This document shows, piece after piece, positions 25,268 through 33,991 of a stretch of 64,000 bases of DNA; within the stretch, counting starts at the first letter, position 1, and each line of letters begins with the position of its first letter. Both the position numbers and the translations under genes were made by a program. The stretch is from assembly GCA_963807425.1 (NCBI GenBank), contig CAWEBZ010000012.1:310001-374000 (forward strand), read 5' to 3'. Below the pieces are notes generated by a model. That model was not told the origin of the DNA and did not search any database. It worked only from the letters and a program-made list of their open reading frames with translations. The DNA comes from VRUE01 sp963807425. Its GTDB lineage: Bacteria; Actinomycetota; Thermoleophilia; Solirubrobacterales; 70-9.

Positions 25268-25978
25268 TTAGCAGACCCCGAAGGCGGCACCTGCTAAGCC
25301 GGCGGTGGTGATTTCAATTGTTGCTTGAGCATCCAGCACCGCTGGATTTTTACCGAGCAGGAGTTCGTCACCTAATAACGCCTGGTTTGCATACGGGATG
25401 ACTAACTGCGGATTGTTATTCCCAGCGAGCGGTTTCAGGGCAAGAGAGCCTAGCGCTTCATAGGTCCCAGAAACCGAGCAGAATTTGCCTTCCGCGTTGG
25501 CGATTACGATCGTGGCGAAAGGTGTTCCTGCTGTTAACGGCTCAGCTAATACGAACGCTTCTTTACCGTGCGCTTCACTAGCTAATCTAGCTAACAGCTT
25601 GACTTTGGCTGTAACTGATCCGCCTTTTACTACACAGGCTCCCAGGGCTACTAAAGCGGCTGTGTCGACAGTGCAGGTTAAGAATTTAATCGTGGCATGG
25701 GCGGTGCCGCCGACTCCTCCGCCTTCTTTTGCGGTCACTACCCCTTCTTCAACGTCGGCTGTTTGGCATAAAATTGCCATATTCAGATTTGCGACTAAGA
25801 GAGAGCCTGGTTTCTCTTGTACTCCTGTAGCTTTGGTTCCAACGGCAAGCTCTCCGCCCGCGTCTAAGAACTTCCCGGGTGTCTGTGCTTGGGCGCCCGC
25901 AGCGGCGAACGCCATGAAGCCGAGCACAGCCAGGAAGGACAGGCCGAGGGCCCGGAGTCCCTTCTTTGTGTTACTCAT
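25268..25978 (-). CDS. Small secreted protein, family G (copy 2, intact)
   Basis: A 236-residue exported protein: KKGLRALGLSFLAVLGFMAF signal peptide ending AGAQAQ, then KFLDAGGELAVGT, cysteines at AILC, LTCTV, GACV and KFCSVSG, and a C-terminal FGVC. CGAGAGGAA lies about 9 nt before the ATG at 25978. Together with the genes at 1, 10660 and 11662 it defines a family in this locus. Codon use is more AT-rich than in the large genes beside it. Function unknown; a secreted disulfide-bonded protein is inferred. Confidence 0.8.
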   Translation of the reverse strand: MSNTKKGLRALGLSFLAVLGFMAFAAAGAQAQTPGKFLDAGGELAVGTKATGVQEKPGSLLVANLNMAILCQTADVEEGVVTAKEGGGVGGTAHATIKFLTCTVDTAALVALGACVVKGGSVTAKVKLLARLASEAHGKEAFVLAEPLTAGTPFATIVIANAEGKFCSVSGTYEALGSLALKPLAGNNNPQLVIPYANQALLGDELLLGKNPAVLDAQATIEITTAGLAGAAFGVC

Positions 25979-26093
25979 GTCTGATTGTTCCTCTCGATTT
26001 GGTTACGGTCGGCGAAGCTGAAAATGCTCCGCTTGTCCCCAGCATCGCATCTCGAGGAACACCGGTCAAGTTTTCTGATCTAAAGTTTTCCAT

Positions 26094-27437
26094 CTATGGC
26101 GATTGCTCGCGACGGATTGCGCTTGCAGCGGTCTTCGGACCGATGATGGGCGCGAGGGCCAGGAAGGAAAGCGTCGGCACGATGCGGGGGAGCTGCTGCG
26201 CTCTGCCGCTCGCGACCTGCTGGTAGAGGACGCCCCAGATTGCGCCCACTGAGGCTTTCGCGATGAGCTCAGTTGGCCGCTGCTCAGTCGGAGCGCTCTC
26301 ACGGAAAAGCTTGGCTACCGTCGTGATCAGGCGCTCGCGAGACTGCATCCCGTCAAGCCCTGGCCCGAAGACGTCTATGAAGCCAAGCCGGGCGAGAGCT
26401 GGATCGCGAGCGATGTCGGAGCAAAGGGCGGAGATCGCTCGGTGGATCCCCTCGGGCCAAGCGCCGGCCCCTGTGCGAGCAGCGGCCGCATCTGCCACGA
26501 CATTCCCTATGCGCAGCTCGAGGAGGGCGAGAAAGCAATCCTCGACGCCCTTGAAATGAGTATGGAAGCGCCTACGGGAGATGCCGGCCGCTGTGCGAAT
26601 ACGGGAAACGGAAAGCTCCTCGTACCCGTCAGCGACCGCGAGCTTCGCCGCGGCAGAGAGGATCAATGCCCGATCGTCGGTCGATATCTCCTCGGGCCTA
26701 TCGATGGTGGCAGGGTGGATCGAGTCATTCATCGGTACGGATCGACACCCGCCCTCCTCGAGAGAGGCAGCGGTCTCTCCGCAGTAGGTGGAAGCCCAGT
26801 CGACTAGCTCGTCCGCGAGGTCGGCAACCGCCTCTCCGCGATCGAAGAGCATTTGCGCGCGTGCCACATGCGCGACACCGGCGACGATCCCCTGGAGGAG
26901 AAGCGGGGGCATTGTTTTCCCCTCGGTGCAATCGGAGAACACCTCTGAGAGCACCGCCTCGAACCTCGCCTCCGCCCGCTGCATGCGTTCGAGAGCGGCC
27001 GGGCCTGCTGCAAATGCCTCGATCAGGACGAGACGAGCCGCCTGCGGCTCGCGTATGAGCTCGTCGGTGAAAGCCCAGAGGGCTCGTTTCAGACGCTGCC
27101 GCCAGTCGCTTCCGCTGCTCTGAGAAGCCGCGATCCGGTCCGCGACCTCCTCGGTAACGAGCTCATAGGTACGAAGGAGGCACTCCTCCTTGCCTCCGCC
27201 GAAGTGCTGGTAGAAGGCTCTTGTCGAGACTCCGGAGAGACGAGTGAGCTCTCGGACCGTGACAGCGTCATAGCCCCGCTCGCCAGCGATCTCGATCATC
27301 GCCCCGTGAATTCGTGCTCTCTGGTGGGAAGCGACCGCCGGGGCGGATAGGCCAGGCCCGGGGCTCAGCTTGCGGTAACCGCTCTCTGAAGAGCGGTCGG
27401 ATGGCCGTAGCGGCGGTGCCTCAGTGGCCGCAGTCAT
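26094..27437 (-). CDS. Tandem (double) TetR-family transcriptional regulator
   Basis: A 447-residue protein made of two TetR units. The first helix-turn-helix is near residues 40-90 (GYDAVTVRELTRLSGVSTRA, then FYQHF). The second is near residues 255-305 (GYEELSVSRIRTAAGISRRR, then FHTHF). Each is followed by an alpha-helical ligand-type domain. TetR proteins are normally about 200 residues and dimeric, so this chain could act as a pseudo-dimer or bind two different half-sites. It stands alone between the surface-protein locus and the pyrophosphatase gene. The target is unknown; autoregulation or control of the flanking surface genes is conceivable. Confidence 0.85.
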   Translation of the reverse strand: MTAATEAPPLRPSDRSSESGYRKLSPGPGLSAPAVASHQRARIHGAMIEIAGERGYDAVTVRELTRLSGVSTRAFYQHFGGGKEECLLRTYELVTEEVADRIAASQSSGSDWRQRLKRALWAFTDELIREPQAARLVLIEAFAAGPAALERMQRAEARFEAVLSEVFSDCTEGKTMPPLLLQGIVAGVAHVARAQMLFDRGEAVADLADELVDWASTYCGETAASLEEGGCRSVPMNDSIHPATIDRPEEISTDDRALILSAAAKLAVADGYEELSVSRIRTAAGISRRRFHTHFKGVEDCFLALLELRIGNVVADAAAARTGAGAWPEGIHRAISALCSDIARDPALARLGFIDVFGPGLDGMQSRERLITTVAKLFRESAPTEQRPTELIAKASVGAIWGVLYQQVASGRAQQLPRIVPTLSFLALAPIIGPKTAASAIRREQSP

Positions 27438-27560
27438 CCACGCTCCCCATTCCCGCAGACCAATGCCGCAAAGACCTGCTCTCCCTCCCGGTCGTCAGCA
27501 ACCGCCTCGTACCTAAAAGCAATTCAATTAGTACCAGAGACCGAGGACGAGCGCAACAGC

Positions 27561-27596
27561 AAAAAGGCCGGGAGGGACGAATGCCCCTCCCGGCCT
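27561..27596 (-). terminator. Rho-independent terminator of hppA
   Basis: AGGCCGGGAGGG (27565-27576) and CCCTCCCGGCCT (27585-27596) form a perfect 12-bp stem. On the minus strand it is followed directly by TTTTT. It lies 22 nt past the hppA stop, a classic intrinsic terminator position. Confidence 0.9.
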
Positions 27597-27617
27597 AGGA
27601 AAGAAAGCGCTGCGCGC

Positions 27618-29705
27618 TTAGAAGTGGACGATCGGGATGATCAGGATCGCGACGATGTTGGCGACCTTGATCATCGGATTGATCGCCGGGCCGGCAGTGT
27701 CCTTATAAGGATCGCCGACGGTGTCGCCGGTCACCGAGGCTTCATGGGCCAGCGTGCCCTTGCCACCGTGGGCGCCGTCCTCGATCAGCTTCTTGGCGTT
27801 GTCCCAGGCGCCACCGCCGGCCGTCATCGAGACGGCAGCGAAGAGGCCGACGACGATCACGCCGATCAGCAGGCCACCCAGCGCGTTGACGCTGAGCAGA
27901 CCGACGATCACCGGGATCACGATCGGGATCAGCGAGGGCAGGATCATCTCCCTCTGCGCGGCGGCGGTGACGATCGCCACCGTCTTGCCGTACTCGGGCT
28001 TTTCCGTGCCGTCCATGATCCCGGGGTGCTCGCGGAACTGCTCGCGAACCTGTTCGACCACCTCGCCGCCGGCGCGGCCGACAGCCTCGATCGCGAAGGC
28101 CGAGAACAGGTAGACCATCATGCCGCCGATGATCAGCCCGATCAGCACGTCCGGGCTGGTCAGGTTGAAGAGGCTGTTGAGGTCGAACCCGGCGGGCGCC
28201 TCGTCGGCCAGCTCGCTCTTGAAGGCGGCGAACAGCACCAGCGCGGCGAGCGCGGCCGAGCCGATCGCGTAACCCTTGGTCACGGCCTTGGTCGTGTTGC
28301 CGACCGCGTCGAGCGGATCGGTGACGTTGCGCACCTCCTCAGGCAGCTCGGCCATCTCGGCGATGCCGCCGGCGTTGTCGGTGATCGGCCCGAAGGCGTC
28401 AAGGGCGACGATCAGCCCGCAAAGCGAGAGCTGCGCGGTCACGGCGACGCCGATGCCGTAAATGCCTGCCAGCTCGTTGGCGCCGAGGATTGCCAGCGCC
28501 AGGACGATTGCCGGAGCGGCAGTCGACTGGAAGCCCTGGGCGAGCCCTTGGATGATGTTCGTCGCGTGGCCCGTCTCGGATGCCTGGGCGATCGCCTTCA
28601 CCGGCCGGAAGCGGGTCGAGGTATAAAATTCAGTGATCGCGAAGAGCAGCGCGGTCACCGCGATGCCGATCACGGCACAGAGCCAGAGGTCGGTGGTGGT
28701 CACCGCATCGGCGGCGGTGCTGAGCCCGAGCCGCACCGCATCGCTCATCAGCCACTCGGTGATCGGGTAGAAGGCCGCGATCGAGATGATCCCGGAGATG
28801 ATCAGGCCCTGGTAGAGGGCTCCCTCGACCCGGTCGGTTTTGGTCCGCACCGAGAGCGCACCGATGATCGAGGCGATGATCGCCACGCCGCCGAGCACCA
28901 GCGGGTAGATCGCAACCTCGCGGGCGAATTCGCCACCGGCACCGGTGAAGGTGAGCACGCCGAGCAGCATCACGGCGACCGAGGTGACCGCGTAGGTCTC
29001 GAAGAGGTCGGCTGCCATGCCAGCGCAGTCGCCGACGTTGTCACCGACGTTGTCGGCGATCACGGCCGGGTTACGCGGGTCGTCCTCGGGAATCCCCGCC
29101 TCGACCTTGCCGACCAGGTCAGCGCCGACGTCGGCGGCCTTGGTGAAGATGCCACCGCCGAGCCGGGCAAAGACCGAGATCAGCGAACCGCCGAAGCCGA
29201 GCCCGATGAGGGCGTCGACCGCGTGCTTGTCGGTGCTGCCGGTCGCGACGAGGATGCCGTAGTAGCCGGCGACGCCGAGCAGTGCCAGGCCGACGACGAG
29301 CATGCCGGTCACCGAGCCGCCCTTGAAGGCAACGTCGAGCGCCGGCGGCACGCCGCCGCGAGCGGCCTCGGCAACGCGCGAGTTGGCCCGCACTGAGAGG
29401 TTCATGCCGATGAAGCCGGCTGCACCCGAGAAGACGCCTCCAATGACGAAGCCAACGGCGGTCTCCCAGTTCTGCAGCAGCAGGAGCACGATCGCGATCG
29501 GCACGGCGACCGCGGCAATGATCGTGTACTGGCGGTTCAGGTAGGCGGTTGCGCCTTCCTGGACGGCGCCCGAGATCTCCTGCATGCGGTCGTTGCCCGC
29601 GGGACGCTTGAGCAGGCGCTGGGTGATGATGAGTCCATATAGGACGGCGGCGCCCGCGCAGACAAGCGCGACGACGACCCCGTAGTCGGTCAAGAAGCTG
29701 GTCAA
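27618..29705 (-). CDS. hppA: Membrane-bound proton-translocating pyrophosphatase
   Basis: A 695-residue polytopic protein that hydrolyses pyrophosphate and pumps protons across the membrane. Family hallmarks: KAADVGADLVGKVEAGIPED, then DNVGDNVGDCAG in the substrate site, and a C-terminal DTVGDPYKDTAGPAINPMIK. The motif GNTTKA carries Lys at the position that marks K+-independent enzymes (Ala in K+-dependent ones). The start is TTG at 29705 with GGAGGA 7 nt upstream, an unusual but well-supported start. An intrinsic terminator lies at 27561-27596. The GCS2-like gene ends about 40 nt upstream. Confidence 0.95.
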   Translation of the reverse strand: MTSFLTDYGVVVALVCAGAAVLYGLIITQRLLKRPAGNDRMQEISGAVQEGATAYLNRQYTIIAAVAVPIAIVLLLLQNWETAVGFVIGGVFSGAAGFIGMNLSVRANSRVAEAARGGVPPALDVAFKGGSVTGMLVVGLALLGVAGYYGILVATGSTDKHAVDALIGLGFGGSLISVFARLGGGIFTKAADVGADLVGKVEAGIPEDDPRNPAVIADNVGDNVGDCAGMAADLFETYAVTSVAVMLLGVLTFTGAGGEFAREVAIYPLVLGGVAIIASIIGALSVRTKTDRVEGALYQGLIISGIISIAAFYPITEWLMSDAVRLGLSTAADAVTTTDLWLCAVIGIAVTALLFAITEFYTSTRFRPVKAIAQASETGHATNIIQGLAQGFQSTAAPAIVLALAILGANELAGIYGIGVAVTAQLSLCGLIVALDAFGPITDNAGGIAEMAELPEEVRNVTDPLDAVGNTTKAVTKGYAIGSAALAALVLFAAFKSELADEAPAGFDLNSLFNLTSPDVLIGLIIGGMMVYLFSAFAIEAVGRAGGEVVEQVREQFREHPGIMDGTEKPEYGKTVAIVTAAAQREMILPSLIPIVIPVIVGLLSVNALGGLLIGVIVVGLFAAVSMTAGGGAWDNAKKLIEDGAHGGKGTLAHEASVTGDTVGDPYKDTAGPAINPMIKVANIVAILIIPIVHF

Positions 29706-29747
29706 GTTAAGTTCCTCCGGCTGCTGGGTTCTAAGCGGCGCGGGAGT

Positions 29748-30902
29748 CTATCTACGCGCGCCGACATCGGCTGTGTAGGTGCGTTTGGTCTCCGCCACGG
29801 CTTCGCGATAAATGTCCTCGATGGCTGTTCCCGCGGCGCGCGCGTCACGAGAGCGCTGAGCGCCGTTGCGCTCCGGCAGCTCGACCTCGATCCCCAGCCG
29901 CGAGCGAGCCGGCTCGGTCCAGGCGAGCAGGCCGTCGAGCGCAGCTGCGGCCTCGACCTCGGCACCGCGGCGGAAATCGATCAGCTTGCCGTCCATCCCG
30001 TGGCGGATCGCCCGCCAGAGGTTCTCCTCGATCTCGCGATCCTCGAGTGGCCGCCCGGCGCCGTCGTAGCCGTGCTCGTCGTACTCCAACGCCGTCTGCG
30101 CGATGCAGGCGGCGATCAACCCGGCCAGGGCGAACGACTCGTCACCGCGGGTCTGCGCGTCGCAGATGCGGACCTCGACCGTGCCGAAGGAGTGATGGGG
30201 GCGAACGCTCCACCAGAGCTGGGTCGACTCGACCACCGAGCCGGCCCGCACGAGCATGTCGACGAACTCGGCGTAGCGGCTCCAGTCGACGAAGGGGCTG
30301 GGAATGCCGCAGCGGGGGAAGGTGCGGGTGAAGATCTCGGTGCGCACCGTGTGCAGTCCGGTGTCGCGACGGTCGAGGAAGGGCGAGTTGGCGGAGACCG
30401 CGAGCAGCAGCGGCAGCAGCTCGCGCATCCAGTCGCAGACGGCGATCGCGCGGTCGGCTCCGCGCACCCCCATGTGGACGTGCATGCTCCAGGTGTTGTT
30501 GCGCTGCGCGACCCAGCCGAGTTCCTCACGCAGCCTGTTGTAGTGAGGGGTGTCGATGATCCGCTGGTCGAGGTAGTCGGCCCAGGGATGGGTGCCCATC
30601 GCCCCCAGTGCCAGGCCCATGCCGTCGACGAGCTTGAAGAGACGGTTGCGGCGCTCGCGCTGGAGGCCAACCGCCTCGGCGAAGCTCTCGGCGCGCCCGG
30701 AGCGGATCTCGATCTCCGAGGCAATCAGCTCGCCGGCGGCCGAGTCGGCAAGCAGGTCATCCTGCTGGCAGGCGGCATAGACGTCCTCGAAGCGGTGCTC
30801 CAGCTCCAGCGTCGCCGGGTCGAGGATCGCGAACTCCTCCTCCAGGCCGATCGTGAAGTCGGTGGAGGACTCGAATCTCTCCCGGGCGAGGTCGAGGTCC
30901 AT
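29748..30902 (-). CDS. GCS2-family carboxylate-amine ligase (YbdK-like)
   Basis: A 384-residue member of the glutamate-cysteine ligase type 2 family. It has the N-terminal TIGLEEEFAILDPATLELEH signature, the NNTWSMHVHMGV core, SANSPFLDRRDTG, and SFGTVEVRICDAQT. YbdK-type proteins show weak glutamate-cysteine ligase activity; the physiological substrate is uncertain. The ATG at 30902 lies 10 nt after the rex stop, so it is in the same operon. The link to the redox regulator and the glutaredoxin-like protein suggests a thiol or redox role (inference). Confidence 0.85.
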   Translation of the reverse strand: MDLDLARERFESSTDFTIGLEEEFAILDPATLELEHRFEDVYAACQQDDLLADSAAGELIASEIEIRSGRAESFAEAVGLQRERRNRLFKLVDGMGLALGAMGTHPWADYLDQRIIDTPHYNRLREELGWVAQRNNTWSMHVHMGVRGADRAIAVCDWMRELLPLLLAVSANSPFLDRRDTGLHTVRTEIFTRTFPRCGIPSPFVDWSRYAEFVDMLVRAGSVVESTQLWWSVRPHHSFGTVEVRICDAQTRGDESFALAGLIAACIAQTALEYDEHGYDGAGRPLEDREIEENLWRAIRHGMDGKLIDFRRGAEVEAAAALDGLLAWTEPARSRLGIEVELPERNGAQRSRDARAAGTAIEDIYREAVAETKRTYTADVGARR

Positions 30903-30912
30903 GAACAGAGAG

Positions 30913-31581
30913 TCAGGTCAGATAGAAGTAGAGCGCGTAGAGCAGGTCGACTGCCGGGCTCGAGGTGTGGACCGTCACCTCCGGCGGCACCTGCAGCAGC
31001 TGCTCGGAGTAGTTGAAGATGATCTTCACCCCGGCCTTGACCAGACGGTCGGCGACGGCCTGGGCGGCGGCGGCGGGCACAGCGAGGACGCCAACGACGA
31101 TCTCCTGCTCGGTGACTATCGCCTCCAGCTCGCTGAAGTCGCGCACCCGCAGGTTGCCGACCTCGGTGCCGACGACGTCGGAGTCGACGTCGAACATGGC
31201 GACGATCTGGAAGCCGTGGTCGGCGAAGATGTCGGAGCTGGCGATCGCCTGGCCGAGGTTGCCGGCGCCGAAGAGGGCGATGTTGTGCTGGCCCGCGGTG
31301 CGCAGGATCTTGCGCACCTCGGCCACCAGCGAGTCGACGTTGTAGCCGACGCCGCGCTTGCCGAACTTGCCGAAGCCGGAGAGGTCGCGGCGGATCTGGG
31401 TCGGGTTGATGTGCGTGTACTCGGAGAGTTCCTGCGAGGAGATCGTCTCCCGGCCCATCTTGCGGGCCTGGGTGAGGACCTGGAGGTAGCGCGAGAGCCG
31501 AGCCGCAACGCCGAGCGAGAGCCGCTCGCCGTCGACGATCAGCCCCCCGCCCGTGTCCTGCTCTTCGATCGTGGCGCTCAC
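30913..31581 (-). CDS. rex: Redox-sensing transcriptional repressor Rex
   Basis: A 222-residue regulator with an N-terminal winged helix (ISSQELSEYTHINPTQIRRD, then LSGFGKFGKRGVGYN) and a C-terminal Rossmann domain with GAGNLGQA that senses the NADH/NAD ratio. The C-terminal NYSEQLLQVP and the final LLYALYFYL fit the domain-swapped dimer helix. The start is GTG at 31581, overlapping the TGA of the glutaredoxin-like gene (GTGA); a longer open frame upstream merely overlaps that gene out of frame. Rex usually represses fermentative or respiratory genes; no operator was identified here. Confidence 0.92.
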   Translation of the reverse strand: MSATIEEQDTGGGLIVDGERLSLGVAARLSRYLQVLTQARKMGRETISSQELSEYTHINPTQIRRDLSGFGKFGKRGVGYNVDSLVAEVRKILRTAGQHNIALFGAGNLGQAIASSDIFADHGFQIVAMFDVDSDVVGTEVGNLRVRDFSELEAIVTEQEIVVGVLAVPAAAAQAVADRLVKAGVKIIFNYSEQLLQVPPEVTVHTSSPAVDLLYALYFYLT

Positions 31582-31826
31582 GTCCTCACAGTATCGAGCC
31601 TCGCCCGAACGGCTGCCTCGTCGAGGACGAGCTCGGAGACGACCTCGCCGTCGATCTCGACCACCGGGATCTTCTCCAGCAGGCGTCGCAGCAACAGCTC
31701 CTCGCTCTCGATGTCGACCTCGTGTAGCTCGAAGCGATAGCCCTCGTCGTGAAGGGCGACGATCGCCTCGATCGCTTCGGCGCAGAGGTGGCATTCGGGG
31801 CGTGAGTAGACGGTGACGCTGGTCAT
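31578..31826 (-). CDS. Glutaredoxin-like thiol protein
   Basis: An 82-residue thioredoxin-fold protein with active site SRPECHLCAEA (CxxC) near residue 12 and a cis-Pro segment KIPVVEIDGEVV. It resembles the short DUF836/glutaredoxin-like group. It is coupled to tsaD upstream (ATGA at 31823-31826) and to rex downstream (GTGA). It probably reduces disulfides or shuttles electrons; its partner is unknown. Confidence 0.85.
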   Translation of the reverse strand: MTSVTVYSRPECHLCAEAIEAIVALHDEGYRFELHEVDIESEELLLRRLLEKIPVVEIDGEVVSELVLDEAAVRARLDTVRT

Positions 31827-32836
31827 GCGGCCGCGCGGCCGCGCGTGGCGAAAGCGTCGAAAGAGAGGTAATCGGGGTAGGCGACCGGATCGGCGAAGCG
31901 GGCAGCGGAGCCGATCATCGCTGCGTTGTCGGTGCAGAGCTCGCGGGAGACGAGCTTGAGGCGCACCTCTCGCTTATCGCAGAGCGCAGCGACGGCATCC
32001 CGCAGCGCCCCGTTGGCGGCGACCCCACCGCCGAGCGCGACTGCCTTCCACTCCCCCCTCTTCAGCGCCCGGTCCAGCTTCGCGATCAGCTGCCCTACGG
32101 CCGCCGCCTGGAAGCTCGCAGCGAGGTCGGCGCGGCGTGCCTCCACCCCGTCCTCGCCGAGGTCTCGGCAGAGGTAGACGAGCGCCGTCTTCAACCCGCT
32201 GAAGCTGAAGTTGAGACCGGGGTCCCGACTCATCGCCACCGGCATCTCGAAGGCTTCGGGGTCACCCTCCCGCGCCAGCTTCTCCAGCGCCGGCCCGCCC
32301 GGGTATCCCAGCCCGAGCATCCGAGCGACCTTGTCGAACGCCTCCCCGGCGGCGTCGTCAAGCGTCTGCCCAAGGATCTCGTGCCCGTGGTGATCGCGAA
32401 CCGCGGCGAGCAGCGTGTGCCCACCGCTCGCCACCAGACAGAGGAAGGGCGGCTCGAGCGGCTCGGGCTCGAGGAAGTTGGCGGCGACATGCCCTTGAAG
32501 ATGGTCGACCGGGATCAGCGGCAGCCGCCGTGGCGCCGCGATCGCCTTCGCCGTGCTCACCCCGACCAGTAGCGCCCCGATCAACCCAGGACCGGTCGTG
32601 ACCGCAACCGCCTCGATCGCATCGAGTGAAGCGCCGCCTTCGGTCAGCGCTGCCTCCACCACCGGCACAGCCAGCTCCAGGTGATGCCGCGAAGCGACCT
32701 CCGGAACCACCCCCCCGAACCCCGCGTGCGCCTCCGCCTGTGAGGAGATCACGTTCGAGAGCACCCGCGGCCCCTCCAGCACCGCCGCGCAGGTGTCGTC
32801 GCAGGAGGTCTCTATAGCGAGGATCAATCGAGCCAC
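31823..32836 (-). CDS. tsaD: tRNA N6-threonylcarbamoyladenosine transferase subunit TsaD
   Basis: A protein of about 337 residues that transfers the threonylcarbamoyl group to A37 of ANN-reading tRNAs together with TsaB and TsaE. It has the ASKHA motifs: IETSCDDT, PGLIGALLVG, the metal-binding HLQGH, SGGHTLL, GGGVAAN and the C-terminal CTDNAAM. The start is uncertain: GTG at 32836 gives VARLILAIETSCDD, TTG at 32827 would give a shorter N-terminus, and both overlap the end of rimI. The glutaredoxin-like gene follows with a 4-nt overlap. Confidence 0.93.
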   Translation of the reverse strand: MARLILAIETSCDDTCAAVLEGPRVLSNVISSQAEAHAGFGGVVPEVASRHHLELAVPVVEAALTEGGASLDAIEAVAVTTGPGLIGALLVGVSTAKAIAAPRRLPLIPVDHLQGHVAANFLEPEPLEPPFLCLVASGGHTLLAAVRDHHGHEILGQTLDDAAGEAFDKVARMLGLGYPGGPALEKLAREGDPEAFEMPVAMSRDPGLNFSFSGLKTALVYLCRDLGEDGVEARRADLAASFQAAAVGQLIAKLDRALKRGEWKAVALGGGVAANGALRDAVAALCDKREVRLKLVSRELCTDNAAMIGSAARFADPVAYPDYLSFDAFATRGRAAA

Positions 32837-33291
32837 ATGATCAGGGCGTCCTCCCCGTTGTCCTGGTAGTAGCGAGGACGCACTCCAGCTGAACGGAAGC
32901 CAAGTCGCTCGTACATGGCGATCGCACCTTGGTTTGAGACTCGGACCTCCAGCGTGAACGGCAGCTCGCCGCCTGACGCCTCCAGTAGCTGGGATATCAG
33001 GCGGCGGGCGACGCCGGCGCGGCGGCGCTCGGGGGCGACGGCGACGTTCATCAGGTGCCAGACCTGGTCGTAGCGGGAGCAGACCAGGTAGCCGAGCAGC
33101 TCGTCGCCGGTGGTGGCCGCGAGGCAAATACCGGAGGGCTTGGAGAGCTCGAGCACGAACATCGCCAGCGACCAGGGGGTCGGGAAGGAGCGTCGCTCGA
33201 TCGAGATCACGGCGGGCAGGTCGCTGTAGGCGAGCCGCCTTACCGTCGTCTCCTCCACCTCACCCCGCTGTCTTGGAATCGTGTCGCTCAC
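32824..33291 (-). CDS. rimI: Ribosomal protein S18-alanine N-acetyltransferase
   Basis: A 155-residue GNAT acetyltransferase. It has the acetyl-CoA loop VAPERRRAGVARRL, the N-terminal ERRSFPTPWS and the C-terminal NQGAIAMYERLGFRS typical of RimI, which acetylates the N-terminal Ala of S18. The gene lies between tsaB and tsaD, its usual place. The start could be the GTG at 33291 (32-nt overlap with tsaB) or the GTG at 33258 just after the tsaB stop; the second would fit the tight packing of this operon equally well. Confidence 0.9.
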   Translation of the reverse strand: MSDTIPRQRGEVEETTVRRLAYSDLPAVISIERRSFPTPWSLAMFVLELSKPSGICLAATTGDELLGYLVCSRYDQVWHLMNVAVAPERRRAGVARRLISQLLEASGGELPFTLEVRVSNQGAIAMYERLGFRSAGVRPRYYQDNGEDALIMWLD

Positions 33292-33991
33292 GCCATCGCT
33301 CTGCGTCTGGAGGCCTCAAATAGATCGGGGCGAGGGAGTTGCCGTCCCCATCAACCTCAGCCGCCGCCAGAGCGCAGATATGCCGCGCGGCGACCCGGTG
33401 CACGGGGTCGGCGTCGTCGGGCACATCGACGCCCCGACTCGCCAGCTCTTGCCGAAATCGTACCGCCCCCGATCCAGCGGCCAAAGGGGCCTCGGGCAGT
33501 GCTGCGACTCGCTCGGCAAGCTCAGCCGGAGGCACGACGAGCGGCTCCCAGAGCCGCTCCCCCGCCGGCGAGTAGAGCGCGGCGAACATCTCACCTCGGC
33601 GAGCATCGAGGACAGCCAGGGAAAGTGCCTCTCCGGCCACCTCGCGCAACCCTCTTCCCACGGCATCGAGGGTGCAGACACCGGTCGCCCGAAGGCCGAG
33701 GCTCGAGCCCAGCCCCCCCGCGGTGGCGATCGCGATCCGTACTCCGGTGAAGGAGCCGGGCCCGAGCCCGGCGGCGATCGTCCCGACCTCCTTCCATCCC
33801 CCGACCGCGGCCGCCGCACGCTCGACCTCAGCAAGCAACGCGGTGGAGTGACGCGGGCTGCCGTCAGCGGCGGGCCCGATCAGGGACTCGTGCAGCACCT
33901 CGCCGCCGCGTGCCGCGCAGACCGCCGTGTCTGCCGTCGCCGTGTCGAAGCCGACAACCGCAAGCGGTGCTCTGCCGCCGTGCTCAGCCAG
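33260..33991 (-). CDS. tsaB: tRNA threonylcarbamoyladenosine biosynthesis protein TsaB
   Basis: The t6A-complex scaffold, partner of TsaD. The segment LAVVGFDTATADTAVCAARG corresponds to the conserved N-terminal strand, followed by HSTALLAEVERA and GPGSFTGVRIAIATA. The only ATG, GTG or TTG start in frame is the GTG at 33898, which would remove that strand. The open frame extends upstream to a stop near 34040 with only a CTG (33991) as a plausible start, 8 nt inside the preceding gene. I take CTG at 33991 as the most likely start (243 residues); an indel in the sequence is the alternative. Confidence 0.8.
   Translation of the reverse strand: MAEHGGRAPLAVVGFDTATADTAVCAARGGEVLHESLIGPAADGSPRHSTALLAEVERAAAAVGGWKEVGTIAAGLGPGSFTGVRIAIATAGGLGSSLGLRATGVCTLDAVGRGLREVAGEALSLAVLDARRGEMFAALYSPAGERLWEPLVVPPAELAERVAALPEAPLAAGSGAVRFRQELASRGVDVPDDADPVHRVAARHICALAAAEVDGDGNSLAPIYLRPPDAERWRERHDSKTAG

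Noticed and set aside
27624..29396. Long plus-strand open frame antisense to hppA
   Set aside because: It mirrors the codon periodicity of the GC-rich gene; the product is a low-complexity Asp/Arg/Gly chain without domains, while the minus strand encodes an unmistakable pyrophosphatase.
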